DNA from: Ruminococcaceae bacterium UBA5904
GTDB taxonomy: Bacteria > Bacillota > Clostridia > Oscillospirales > Acutalibacteraceae
Assembly (NCBI GenBank): GCA_002431305.1
Contig: DJEG01000123.1
Coordinates: 17,799-31,626, forward strand
DNA: 13,828 nucleotides
Direction: 5' to 3'
Below the pieces are notes generated by a model that was not told the origin of the DNA, did not search any database, and was given only the letters and a program-made list of their open reading frames with translations. The position numbers and the translations under genes are program-made. Positions 1-7,436 of the stretch are shown here, piece by piece. Positions within the stretch are counted from its first letter, which is position 1. Each line of letters opens with the position of its first letter.

Positions 1-935
1 GAATTTACGTACACCGCGTCCTTTATTATAAGTGAATGCACGTCTTTTGAAAACGGTTCGAATATAACGGATTCGTCAAGCGATAAGTCCGATATCTGTT
101 TTTTTATATCCTCGAATACGCTCTCGTCGTCCGCGTTTTGGGGCGAACCGATTATTCTTAATTTATAATCCGGATAATCCTCATGTACGTTTTTAAACGC
201 GTATATTAACAACGGCAGATTTTTCTGTCTTGAAATTCTGCAAAACGTCGTAATATTCTTACTGCGTTCGCCGTCGTAAGGTTCGGGCAGGTTAGGAGAA
301 ATCGGGTTAAATATAACGACTCCCTTTTCAGCAATATTTTCGGGATATGTATTCTTAGCGTCCGAAGTCTGAAAAACGGCGCGGTCCGCGCGGGAATAGT
401 ATTTTTCTATAAATTTTCTGCCGAAGCGTTTTTTCATAAGCCTTACGGGGTCTCCGCGCTCTGAAAAAATCACTCTGTTTTTAAGTCCCCTCGCCGATAA
501 TAAGGCTATAGGAATACTCGGCTGAAGAAACGCGATAACGGTCATATCGGGATTCGATTTTAATATATTTCTGAGTTTCCCGATCTGTCCGTAATACTGC
601 GAAATAAACGAAAGATACGCAAAATACGCGGGGACTTCCCTTTTTGATTTTTCAAATACTTTGCATACGGCGGACGAAAAAATCCGCAGTAACTTATATC
701 CGAAACATTTAACCCGTCCGCAGCCGTCCGACGTACCGCCGTACCCCGTAACCGGTATGGATTCGTCGAGGTTTCGTCTGTCCGCTTCCTCCGCGGTCTG
801 ATTGGTCAAAAAAACCGACGGATAAGCTCCGCGCTTTTTAAATTCGTTCATCAAAACGCAGGCTATGCGTTCGGCTCCCCCGCCGCTCATGCCGGAGATG
901 CACATTATTATTTTTTTATCGGTAATCTCCGTCAT
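1..935 (-). CDS. GT4-family glycosyltransferase (3'-truncated by window edge)
   Basis: Reading the minus strand from the ATG at 933-935 gives 311 codons with no stop, running off the left edge. The protein opens with KKIIMCISGMSGGGAERIA (7-25), the GT4 opening with its GGGAER acceptor loop. Further motifs are AFLQPSIPIALLSARGL (135-151), FSERGDP (157-163), RADRAVFQTSDA (182-193), GVVIFNPI (205-212), and the donor-domain start TTFCRISRQKNLPLLI (229-244) and LRIIGSP (259-265). The sequence stops at about where the E-x7-E motif would follow (AVYVN), so the last roughly 60 residues and the active-site glutamates cannot be seen. The start lies 6 bases after the stop of the GT2 gene, with a purine-rich GGTGAGAG as ribosome binding site. 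This looks like the N-acetylhexosaminyl/galactosyl transferase type common in capsule operons. Confidence 0.9.
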   Translation of the reverse strand, partial: MTEITDKKIIMCISGMSGGGAERIACVLMNEFKKRGAYPSVFLTNQTAEEADRRNLDESIPVTGYGGTSDGCGRVKCFGYKLLRIFSSAVCKVFEKSKREVPAYFAYLSFISQYYGQIGKLRNILKSNPDMTVIAFLQPSIPIALLSARGLKNRVIFSERGDPVRLMKKRFGRKFIEKYYSRADRAVFQTSDAKNTYPENIAEKGVVIFNPISPNLPEPYDGERSKNITTFCRISRQKNLPLLIYAFKNVHEDYPDYKLRIIGSPQNADDESVFEDIKKQISDLSLDESVIFEPFSKDVHSLIIKDAVYVN

Positions 936-941
936 TTTCTC

Positions 942-1910
942 TCACCGTCCGAATATTTTTCCGACCGCTTTTTTCGCCGCCCACATTGCCGTCGAACGGC
1001 ATCTTGCTTTTAAATAATCGTCGCCGTACGCGCCGTTATCCAGTATATCCGATTTTAATTTATCGTACCGTTCCCTGTTCTTCTTCTGCTCCTCGCCAGA
1101 CAGCTTTTTATATAAATTCAACGCGTTAAAGGCGCATCTTGCGATATATTTATCGACGGCTTCGCTCTCAACGAAGTTTGTTTTTTTATATTTGCTCACC
1201 GTATAGTAAACGCGGGACATGTCGTTAAAATATTTTTCGCTCTTTCTGCTCGTCATAATAGAACCTGAACGGTAACGTCTTTTGTAAAGCTGTTCATTTA
1301 CATGCGAAACGCGCGAAGCCGACATAAACGCCTCGAACGTAAATATCATATCCTCGTGATACATCCCGTCGATAAATGAAAGTCCGTTTTTCTTTATAAA
1401 TTCATTATTAAAAAACAGAAGCGGAACGGCGGAGTGAAATTCTCCGTTTTTTATCAGCATATCGAAAACATTACGTCCAGAATCCGTTTTATATTCGTTT
1501 TTGTAAACGTAATTTTGCTTTGCTTCTCCCCCGCCGTCAATGAAAGAAAAAGCGGAAAAAAATACTATGTCGGACGAATTTTCCTCCGCGTTTTTTACGA
1601 GCGAGGAAATCGTCTCTTTATCTATATAATCGTCACTGTCAAGGTAATAAATATATTTTCCCCGGGCTTTAACGGTACCCGCGTTTCTTGCAGATGACAG
1701 ACCGCCGTTTTCTTTATGAATAACGGTTATTCTTACGTCTTTACCTGCGTATTCGCCGCATATTTTCCCCGAAGAATCTGTCGAACCGTCGTCGATAAGT
1801 ATTATTTCAAAATTATCATACGTCTGATTTAATACACTGTCTATACATTCTTTTAAATATTTTTCGACGTTATAAACGGGTATTACAACCGAGACAAGCG
1901 GTTTATCCAT
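942..1910 (-). CDS. GT2-family glycosyltransferase
   Basis: A 322-residue inverting GT-A glycosyltransferase. The classic motifs are in order: VSVVIPVYNVEKYLKECIDS (6-25), the nucleotide-binding DDGSTD (40-45), GGLSSARNAG (69-78), the metal-binding DSDDY (91-95), and the catalytic-base region YHEDMIFTFEAF (184-195). A C-terminal basic stretch including YKRRYRSGSIMT (209-220) is usual for capsule GT2 enzymes. There is no membrane segment apart from possible peripheral association through the basic C-terminus (AAKKAVGKIFGR). The gene begins 4 bases after the previous stop; GGGGGA at 1918-1923, 7 bases before the ATG, is a plausible ribosome binding site. It likely adds one sugar of the repeat unit; donor unknown. 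Confidence 0.92.
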   Translation of the reverse strand: MDKPLVSVVIPVYNVEKYLKECIDSVLNQTYDNFEIILIDDGSTDSSGKICGEYAGKDVRITVIHKENGGLSSARNAGTVKARGKYIYYLDSDDYIDKETISSLVKNAEENSSDIVFFSAFSFIDGGGEAKQNYVYKNEYKTDSGRNVFDMLIKNGEFHSAVPLLFFNNEFIKKNGLSFIDGMYHEDMIFTFEAFMSASRVSHVNEQLYKRRYRSGSIMTSRKSEKYFNDMSRVYYTVSKYKKTNFVESEAVDKYIARCAFNALNLYKKLSGEEQKKNRERYDKLKSDILDNGAYGDDYLKARCRSTAMWAAKKAVGKIFGR

Positions 1911-1914
1911 TGAT

Positions 1915-2844
1915 TCATCCCCCGAGTTTATGTTTTATAAGTATAAGAGCGGTTCCGGCTGTTCTTTTTATATCGGAAATAAATCCGCCCGAATAGTGCT
2001 TTTTCATAGCTTTCTGAATTGAGTTATCGAGCTTAACGGGTTCGATAACGGGGTTCTCTATCGCCTTTGTAAGGTCGACCGCCATTTTCTTTTCGTCCTC
2101 GGATTTGGAATGTACGCCCGAAGAGTCGCAGCCGATATTCTGTATATACGAATATCTCGGATAGACCGTCATCATTGAATTTTTGACAAGGTGCGCGCCG
2201 AAACGAACGCTCCACGAACTGCCGTTTCCCTTTGTCTGACGGTAAAGGCGGACGAATCTGTCCGAACCGTTCGAATTAAGCCGTCTGACAAAGTCTAAGG
2301 AATAAATAGAATTTTTATCCTGTAACTCCCAGTCGACGCCCGTCCAGCTTCTTTTCCACGTTGCCCAGCCCCATGAACACGAGCGGTAAGACGTGAAAAT
2401 GTCGTGCTTATAGTCCGACGGAAATTCTATTTCAGGAGCGTAGCCCGCTATCGCGCCTATCTCGCGGTTATTTTCAAATTTATTAAGACACTCGTTCATA
2501 AATTTGAGAAAATACACGCTCGGCTCGCAGTCGTCCTCCAAAACGATTACTCTGCCGTACCTGTTTATAACCTCGGTAACGCCCGAAATTACCGACGAAG
2601 CAAGCCCGTTATTCTTTTCGCTTTCGGTTATGTGAATTTCTTTAAAATCGCCTGCGTTCTCTTTTTCCCTTACCGACGCGCGGACTTCGTCAACCTTTTT
2701 CCGCCCGTCGTCGTTCTTCGCGCCGTCGCAGAAAACGAAAAGCTCGCTCTCCTTTGCGCCGATACAGTTTTTTAAAGCGGAATAAACGGTATTAAAATGG
2801 TCGGCTCTGTTATAGACGAACATTAATATCGGAGCATAAGTCAT
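1915..2844 (-). CDS. GT-A fold glycosyltransferase, GT2/GNT-I-like
   Basis: A 309-residue protein with a single GT-A domain. The start PILMFVYNRADHF (5-17) is the N-terminal beta strand with an asparagine-arginine motif; the metal-binding acidic motif is VIVLEDDCEPS (99-109, EDD at 103-105). The conserved SYRSCSWGWATWKRSW stretch (152-167) is typical of a group of capsule glycosyltransferases distantly like the GNT-I family. The C-terminal part (about 180-280) includes WSVRFGAHL and NIGCDSSGVH, which likely bind the acceptor. It has no predicted membrane segment. The gene starts 7 bases after the previous stop, with a weak AAGGCGAG upstream, so coupling to the previous gene is likely. It clearly belongs to a glycosyltransferase group, but the CAZy family and the sugar are not certain. 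Confidence 0.83.
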   Translation of the reverse strand: MTYAPILMFVYNRADHFNTVYSALKNCIGAKESELFVFCDGAKNDDGRKKVDEVRASVREKENAGDFKEIHITESEKNNGLASSVISGVTEVINRYGRVIVLEDDCEPSVYFLKFMNECLNKFENNREIGAIAGYAPEIEFPSDYKHDIFTSYRSCSWGWATWKRSWTGVDWELQDKNSIYSLDFVRRLNSNGSDRFVRLYRQTKGNGSSWSVRFGAHLVKNSMMTVYPRYSYIQNIGCDSSGVHSKSEDEKKMAVDLTKAIENPVIEPVKLDNSIQKAMKKHYSGGFISDIKRTAGTALILIKHKLGG

Positions 2845-2851
2845 AAATTTA

Positions 2852-4114
2852 TCACTCGCCTTTTAATATATCTTCGTAAGCGTTTATAAGCATGTCCGCG
2901 TTTCTTTCCGGATCGTGCGTTATCAACGCTCTTTTTCTTCCGTTTGCGGACAGCTTTTCGGCGGTTTCTCGGCTGTCGAAAATCTGCTTTATTCTCCACG
3001 CGAGAAGTTCGGGATCGTCGTTTCTGTAAAACAGAGCTTCCTTTTCGTCCTGTGCCATGTCAGATGCACCTCCGGTGTATGCCGATATACACGGAGTACC
3101 TACAATCATCGCCTCACCGAGAGTGTTCGGACTGTTTTCAATCGCAGAACACAAAACATATGCGTTTGATTTTGAAAGTCTGCCGGCGACCTGCTCTGCT
3201 GTCAGTGCGCCTGTAAATTCTATATGCCCGCCGACTCCGAGAGAGTCAATCAGTTTTTTAAGGAACATGCCGTAACCGCGTTTTATAATCGAGCGCTTAT
3301 CGTGTTCTTCAAACGGCTTATACCCCGCCGCATATACTTTAATATCGGGGTATTCCCTTATAAGATAAGGAAGTGCCTTTACAACGAAATGAAAACCCTT
3401 TAAAGCATTATATGCATTTCCGACATAAATCGAGTGGGGTTCCATCGTCTCGTACGACCATTGTTTTTCGTAAAACGGTTTTCTCAAAACGCGGGAACAC
3501 GTATAATATTTCGCATTCGGATTTATTGCGTACGTGTGCGCTCTGTCCCAGGAAGTACGTCCGAGAATATAATCCGTATTTTCAATTATTTTACGCTCAG
3601 GTTTCATACGGGGTTTAAACCATTTTGTTTTTCTCAAATGAAGCATCCACGCGGCAAAAACATTCGTGGGAGAGAATGAAAACATCATATCATCAATAGG
3701 CAGCTGACCGCACTGATATTGATAATAACCGTTAAGTATACCCTGCATTGATACAACAGCCTGAACTCCGTTTCGTTTTGCCGACTCAAGCATGGCTCCT
3801 GCATGAAGAAATTCAGTTCCCTCAATATGAACGATATCAGGCTTGAAATCATGTATTATATCGTCACAAATGCCGATAATTTTATCAATCCCGTCGGTAG
3901 AAGAATACGGCAGCGAATAATACAAAACCCCGTCTGTCTCTTGCTTAAAAATCTGTTCGGGAGTACTTTTGCAGGCAATTGCAAGATCAATACAATCCTT
4001 ATGAGAAAGCTGCCGAGCCATACTCTCGACCCACCCGCCGAGAACCTCGGACTTAACACCGAGTTTTTCCGATATTGAAACAGGAATCAAGTTAACGCTC
4101 CAAAGTACCTTCAT
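2852..4114 (-). CDS. GT4-family glycosyltransferase
   Basis: A 420-residue GT-B glycosyltransferase adding one sugar to the repeat unit. The N-terminal domain has the glycine-rich loop EVLGGWVESMARQL (23-36), DIVHIEGTEFLHAG (93-106) and VSMQGI (121-126). The donor domain has YVGNAYNALKG (230-240), IEFTGALTAEQVA (298-310) and an intact E-x7-E motif, E326 and E334, in ENSPNTLGEA, then GTPCISAYTGGASDM. The start lies inside the polymerase gene, 23 bases before its stop; GGAGG at 4125-4129, 10 bases upstream, supports this ATG. The overlap suggests that the two genes were inherited as a unit. CpG density is low in the 5' half and rises toward the 3' end, so a recombination junction may lie within this gene. 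Specificity unknown. Confidence 0.9.
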   Translation of the reverse strand: MKVLWSVNLIPVSISEKLGVKSEVLGGWVESMARQLSHKDCIDLAIACKSTPEQIFKQETDGVLYYSLPYSSTDGIDKIIGICDDIIHDFKPDIVHIEGTEFLHAGAMLESAKRNGVQAVVSMQGILNGYYQYQCGQLPIDDMMFSFSPTNVFAAWMLHLRKTKWFKPRMKPERKIIENTDYILGRTSWDRAHTYAINPNAKYYTCSRVLRKPFYEKQWSYETMEPHSIYVGNAYNALKGFHFVVKALPYLIREYPDIKVYAAGYKPFEEHDKRSIIKRGYGMFLKKLIDSLGVGGHIEFTGALTAEQVAGRLSKSNAYVLCSAIENSPNTLGEAMIVGTPCISAYTGGASDMAQDEKEALFYRNDDPELLAWRIKQIFDSRETAEKLSANGRKRALITHDPERNADMLINAYEDILKGE

Positions 4115-5324
4115 TGTTTAGTTTCCTCCATTTTATAATATCCTCAAAGAACATCGGCATAATAAACATTATCATACCTACAAACGAATAAGTAAAAGAA
4201 TCAAGTACGGTAACAAACAGCAAAGTAACAAGACTTGCATTTGCAACATACATAATATATGTCATATCATATATGTTTTTATAATTATTAGGCACCGCAT
4301 ACATCATTTTTGTAAAAACAACACATCCGAAAACACCATATACTGCAAAAGTATCTAAAAAGGCAGAATGACCGCCGCCGAAATTGCGCCACAGCGAACC
4401 TATAACCGGATATTTAATAAACAATTCAAGAGTGTTTTTATAAACGCGTATTCTGTCGTTTATAGACCCCTCGGCCGCTCCTGTTTCGGAAGAAGCAACA
4501 AGATCGTTAATTTTTTTTGCGACAGCGGTTCCGTCAAACTGAGAAAGCAGGAAATTACGAAATGAATCCATATATAATATCGACAGCATTGCTCCGACAA
4601 ATATCGCCACGGATATAACGAATGCAACGGTGCCGCTGCGTCCTTTATAAAAAAACAACATAAATATACCCACTGCCGACGCGAAAATTGCAAGCGAATA
4701 TCCGGCATTTAATGCAAAAACAGCAAAACTCAAAAGCCACACGACACCCAAAAGGAAATCAAATTTATTATGTCTGAAAGCATTTACAGTCCATGCGGTT
4801 CCTGCCGGGATAATACATACCTGAGGGTAAATCAGGCTGTAGCCGCCTACTCCCTGTCGTAAATACTTGTAAGTATCTTCCGTATCTCTTATGAGAAGTC
4901 TGGCTACCGACGAATCCTCACTGAGAGTTTTCACAGTAATAAAATTGAAAATGATACAAAGAATCAAAACAATTTGTATAATTCCCCTAAGTTCACTCCA
5001 ATTGCCGCTGTATCGTCGATTCATAATATAACACATTACAAGAATGTAATAAGAAATCTGCCTTATAACATCTGATATACTTCCCGACCCCAAATAGGCT
5101 ACGACCATAACAAACAGCATAAAGACAAGCGCCCCGACGTCATCAGCAAAAAGGGAGAGTTTGCCTTCCCGTATAATCATGATAATAAACCAGAATGCCG
5201 CACAGCCGAGCGCCAGTAAACGATAAATAAGGTCTATTTCCATCGGAGGAGATATCATCCAGACAACCAGATAAAGGACGCATAGCTTTTGCACAAATGC
5301 AAGACTTAATCCGTGTTTTTGCAT
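4092..5324 (-). CDS. wzy: Multi-pass membrane protein, Wzy-like polysaccharide polymerase / O-antigen ligase family
   Basis: A 410-residue integral membrane protein with about 11 hydrophobic segments by eye (roughly 8-24, 31-51, 64-79, 87-101, 113-131, 160-180, 188-204, 207-226, 231-251, 321-340, 353-375, 376-393, some uncertain). A large polar loop (about 252-320) carries DRIRVYKNTLELFIKYPVIG (290-309), followed by GGHSAFLDTFAVYG (317-330). This R/Y...P..G then H.afld pattern is typical of Wzy and WaaL-type proteins. It would join lipid-linked repeat units on the outer face of the membrane. Sequence identity in this family is low, so the call rests on topology, motifs and context: it is the only polytopic protein among the glycosyltransferases. 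GGGAGGT at 5331-5337 lies 6 bases before the ATG. The gene is CpG-poor compared with its upstream neighbours, suggesting acquisition by transfer. Wzx is less likely, because there is no MATE-like pattern and the large loop is present. Confidence 0.8.
   Translation of the reverse strand: MQKHGLSLAFVQKLCVLYLVVWMISPPMEIDLIYRLLALGCAAFWFIIMIIREGKLSLFADDVGALVFMLFVMVVAYLGSGSISDVIRQISYYILVMCYIMNRRYSGNWSELRGIIQIVLILCIIFNFITVKTLSEDSSVARLLIRDTEDTYKYLRQGVGGYSLIYPQVCIIPAGTAWTVNAFRHNKFDFLLGVVWLLSFAVFALNAGYSLAIFASAVGIFMLFFYKGRSGTVAFVISVAIFVGAMLSILYMDSFRNFLLSQFDGTAVAKKINDLVASSETGAAEGSINDRIRVYKNTLELFIKYPVIGSLWRNFGGGHSAFLDTFAVYGVFGCVVFTKMMYAVPNNYKNIYDMTYIMYVANASLVTLLFVTVLDSFTYSFVGMIMFIMPMFFEDIIKWRKLNNEGTLER
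4125..4129 (-). promoter_or_regulatory. Ribosome binding site (GGAGG) inside the polymerase gene
   Basis: GGAGG lies 10 bases before the ATG of the GT4 gene at 4112-4114, within the 3' end of the Wzy-like gene. It supports the 23-base overlap between the two genes as real and not a start-calling artefact. Confidence 0.75.
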
Positions 5325-5330
5325 AACAAT

Positions 5331-5337
5331 ACCTCCC
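5331..5337 (-). promoter_or_regulatory. Strong ribosome binding site (GGGAGGT) for the polymerase gene
   Basis: GGGAGGT lies 6 bases before the ATG at 5322-5324, in the widest gap of the window (29 bases, A/T-rich). No promoter or terminator hairpin could be recognised in this gap. The near-consensus site may allow translation independent of the upstream gene. Confidence 0.75.
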
Positions 5338-5353
5338 TTAAATTAATTATAAA

Positions 5354-6460
5354 CTACTCGCTGCCGAACAATTCAGCTGTTTTGTGTACATAAGATCTAA
5401 AATCAAAATCAGATCTGAGAAAACAGTCTTGTTTCACGCCCCGGATTTGCTTTCGCATGGCTTCGGCTATCTCTTTTTCGTCGGTTGAAGATAAAACCGC
5501 GCCGTTTCCGCTTTTTTCGATATATTCCTTAACGTCGCTTACGTCCGTTGTAATTATGGGAACTCCGGCGGTGAAGCTCTCCGCGAATTTCGTCGGGAAG
5601 CCCGCGTTGTTTCGCCTGTCCGACTCCCTTATAAATATATAGCAGTCGCATGAGAGAATAAATTTTACCGCCTGAGCGTGTGAGACGAAGCCTTCGAAAA
5701 TCACGTTACCGTCAATTTTAATTTCCGGGTACAGCTTAACAAACTGCTCCCTCGTCACGCCGACGATTCTAAGAATTGCATTCTCGTCTTTAAGAGAAGC
5801 AAACGCTTTGACGACAGCGTCGAGGCTCTCCTTTTTTCCGTCGGGAACGCCCGCGAAGCAAAAGACAAATTTATTTTCGTCATTCTGTTTTTCCTGACGC
5901 CAGATAGAATCCGATATATCGACAAGTGGCGGAATTCTCACGCAGGGAACGTGATTTTCATATTTTTTCTCCATCATCGAGCTTATTACAATCATTTTAT
6001 CGGCGGCTCTGCCCGCAAAATTCCTTATAAAATACTCGTCGATCTTCTTAAACGCTTTTTTTAAATACGAGCCGTCCGTGCCGCCCGTCCATTCCGTACA
6101 GTCGTATATAAGACGGATATTTTTTTTCTTTAACGCGTTTTTAAATCTTAATAAAGTCAAAAACGGAGAATTATATAATATCACCGCTTTTGTGTCGGGG
6201 TTTTCTTTTATAATATTTTCTAAAATCGAAACGTCGGTCATGCGTTCAAACCATTCTTTTGATGATTTTGCCCTCGGGAGAACGAACATGTTTTCGCCGA
6301 TTTTCTTAATTTTAAAACCGCCGTCGTCCGAAACGCCTAAAAAAACTGTGCGGTAACCGAGCGCGGAGAACAGCTTGCCGTTTGAAACGACCCTGTTCGC
6401 CGACGCACTTTTGTCCGGAAGCGCAAAGCCCCCGTAATAAATTACCGTACCGTTACTCAT
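5354..6460 (-). CDS. GT4-like glycosyltransferase with degenerate E-x7-E motif
   Basis: A 368-residue GT-B glycosyltransferase. The N-terminus (VIYYGGFALPDKSASANRV, 6-24) is a known opening for a GT4 subfamily. The donor domain has FVFCFAGVPDGKKESLD (198-214), VIFEGFVSH (253-261) and GFPTKFAESFTAGVPIITTD (287-306). Only the second Glu of the E-x7-E motif is present (E294); the first position is Ala286, so the motif is half degenerate. The start overlaps the epimerase stop by one base (TGATG), and AAGGAG at 6469-6474 lies 8 bases before the ATG, implying tight translational coupling. The last roughly 30 codons (below about 5450) share the CpG-poor composition of the next two genes, unlike the rest of the gene. 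Donor and acceptor unknown. Confidence 0.87.
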   Translation of the reverse strand: MSNGTVIYYGGFALPDKSASANRVVSNGKLFSALGYRTVFLGVSDDGGFKIKKIGENMFVLPRAKSSKEWFERMTDVSILENIIKENPDTKAVILYNSPFLTLLRFKNALKKKNIRLIYDCTEWTGGTDGSYLKKAFKKIDEYFIRNFAGRAADKMIVISSMMEKKYENHVPCVRIPPLVDISDSIWRQEKQNDENKFVFCFAGVPDGKKESLDAVVKAFASLKDENAILRIVGVTREQFVKLYPEIKIDGNVIFEGFVSHAQAVKFILSCDCYIFIRESDRRNNAGFPTKFAESFTAGVPIITTDVSDVKEYIEKSGNGAVLSSTDEKEIAEAMRKQIRGVKQDCFLRSDFDFRSYVHKTAELFGSE

Positions 6461-7434
6461 CAGAGATTCTCCTTATACCATTCGATTGCCGCGGCGATTC
6501 CGCGCTCAAAACTCCAGTCGGGGTCGTAGCCGAGCAGATTTTTCGCCTTTGAAATATCGGCGTTGCTGTGCTTTATGTCGCCCGCTCTGTCGGGGCCGAA
6601 ATTCGGCTCTCTGTCAATCGAAAGAGCTTTTGTAAGACCGTAATAAATATCTATTAAATATTCTCTGCCCCCGTAGGCTACGTTGAACGCCTCGCCCGCA
6701 GCCTCATGCGGGGCAAGGCAAGCTTTGAGGTTAGCCTCTATTACGTTTTCAATATATGTAAAATCACGGCTCTGTTTGCCGTCTCCGTTTATCGTCGGAG
6801 TCTCGCCGTCGAGAAGCTGTTTTATAAACTTAGGAATTACCGCCGCATACGCGCCGTTGGGGTCCTGCCGTCTGCCGAATACGTTGAAATATCTGAGTCC
6901 GTACGTATCGAGTCCGTAGTGGCGGGTATACTGCTTCGCCCACTCCTCGTCACAGCGTTTCGTAAGCGCGTACGGGGAGAGGAGATTGCCCTCCCTGCCC
7001 TCTTTTTTCGGCAGCACGGGTTCGTCGCCGTAGACGGACGAGCTTGACGCGTATACAAATTTTTTAACGCCGTTCTGTCTCGCCGCTTCGAGCATGTTGA
7101 GCGTGCCCTGTATGTTATTCGCGCAGTAGAATAACGGCATTTCTATACTTCTCGGAACGCTTCCCCACGCGGCTTCGTTTAAGACGTAATCTACACCTTC
7201 GCACGCTTTCATACACGTGTCGAGGTCTTTGATATCGCCCTTTATGAATTCGTAATTTTCGCAGTCCATGAACATATCGACGTTTTTCTGCTTACCCGTT
7301 GACAAGTCGTCGAGACAGCGGACCTTATATCCGAGCTTCAGTATCGCCTCGCACAGATTAGAGCCGATAAATCCCGCTCCGCCGGTTACAAGGAACAGTG
7401 AGCCGTCGGGGAATTTGATATTTTCGTAACCCAT
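6460..7434 (-). CDS. tviC: UDP-N-acetylhexosamine/uronate 4-epimerase, TviC/WbpP type (extended SDR)
   Basis: A 324-residue extended short-chain dehydrogenase that inverts C4 of a UDP-HexNAc or UDP-HexNAc-uronate. The Rossmann glycine motif is TGGAGFIG (17-24), the SDR serine is in ASSSSVYGD, and the catalytic pair is Y155 and K159 in SPYALTK. The GSVPRS stretch after the NEAAW segment and NVFGRRQDP mark the WbpP/TviC branch of GalE-like epimerases. A GTG two codons upstream (7438-7440) would overlap the preceding stop by four bases, but GGAGG at 7443-7447 is only 2 bases from it and 8 from the ATG at 7432-7434, so the ATG is chosen. Together with the dehydrogenase this should give UDP-GalNAcA, as in Vi antigen and Pseudomonas O6. 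Which of the two acts first is open. Confidence 0.91.
   Translation of the reverse strand: MGYENIKFPDGSLFLVTGGAGFIGSNLCEAILKLGYKVRCLDDLSTGKQKNVDMFMDCENYEFIKGDIKDLDTCMKACEGVDYVLNEAAWGSVPRSIEMPLFYCANNIQGTLNMLEAARQNGVKKFVYASSSSVYGDEPVLPKKEGREGNLLSPYALTKRCDEEWAKQYTRHYGLDTYGLRYFNVFGRRQDPNGAYAAVIPKFIKQLLDGETPTINGDGKQSRDFTYIENVIEANLKACLAPHEAAGEAFNVAYGGREYLIDIYYGLTKALSIDREPNFGPDRAGDIKHSNADISKAKNLLGYDPDWSFERGIAAAIEWYKENL
6469..6474 (-). promoter_or_regulatory. Ribosome binding site (AAGGAG) within the epimerase 3' end
   Basis: AAGGAG encodes part of the last residues of the epimerase and lies 8 bases before the ATG of the next GT4 gene, whose start overlaps the epimerase stop by one base (TGATG). This arrangement is typical of coupled translation by termination-reinitiation. 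Confidence 0.75.
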
Positions 7435-7436
7435 TA

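Larger units (their letters stand above)
3660..5450. other. CpG-poor segment, probable exchanged (serotype) module
   Basis: By approximate hand counts, CpG occurs about 26 times in 3661-4260 and 36 times in 4261-4860, against about 65 in 6481-7080 and 47 in 3061-3660. The right boundary falls near 5450, inside the 3' end of a GT4 gene. The left boundary is gradual, between about 3000 and 3660. The segment covers the Wzy-like polymerase and the 5' half of the following GT4 gene, the parts of such operons that commonly differ between serotypes. Boundaries are estimates. Confidence 0.5.

Noticed and set aside
1434..1697. Small plus-strand open frames within the glycosyltransferase genes
   Set aside because: They lie antisense to conserved catalytic motifs, have no plausible ribosome binding sites, and show no family features.
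4092..5324. Wzx flippase as identity of the polytopic protein
   Set aside because: The large polar loop with the DRIRVYKN...P..G pattern and the following GGHSAFLD motif fit Wzy/WaaL-type proteins; Wzx proteins have shorter loops and 12-14 evenly spaced helices.
5325..5353. A/T-rich 29-base gap considered as promoter or terminator
   Set aside because: It contains a ribosome binding site, but no hairpin with a T-run and no convincing -35/-10 pair.
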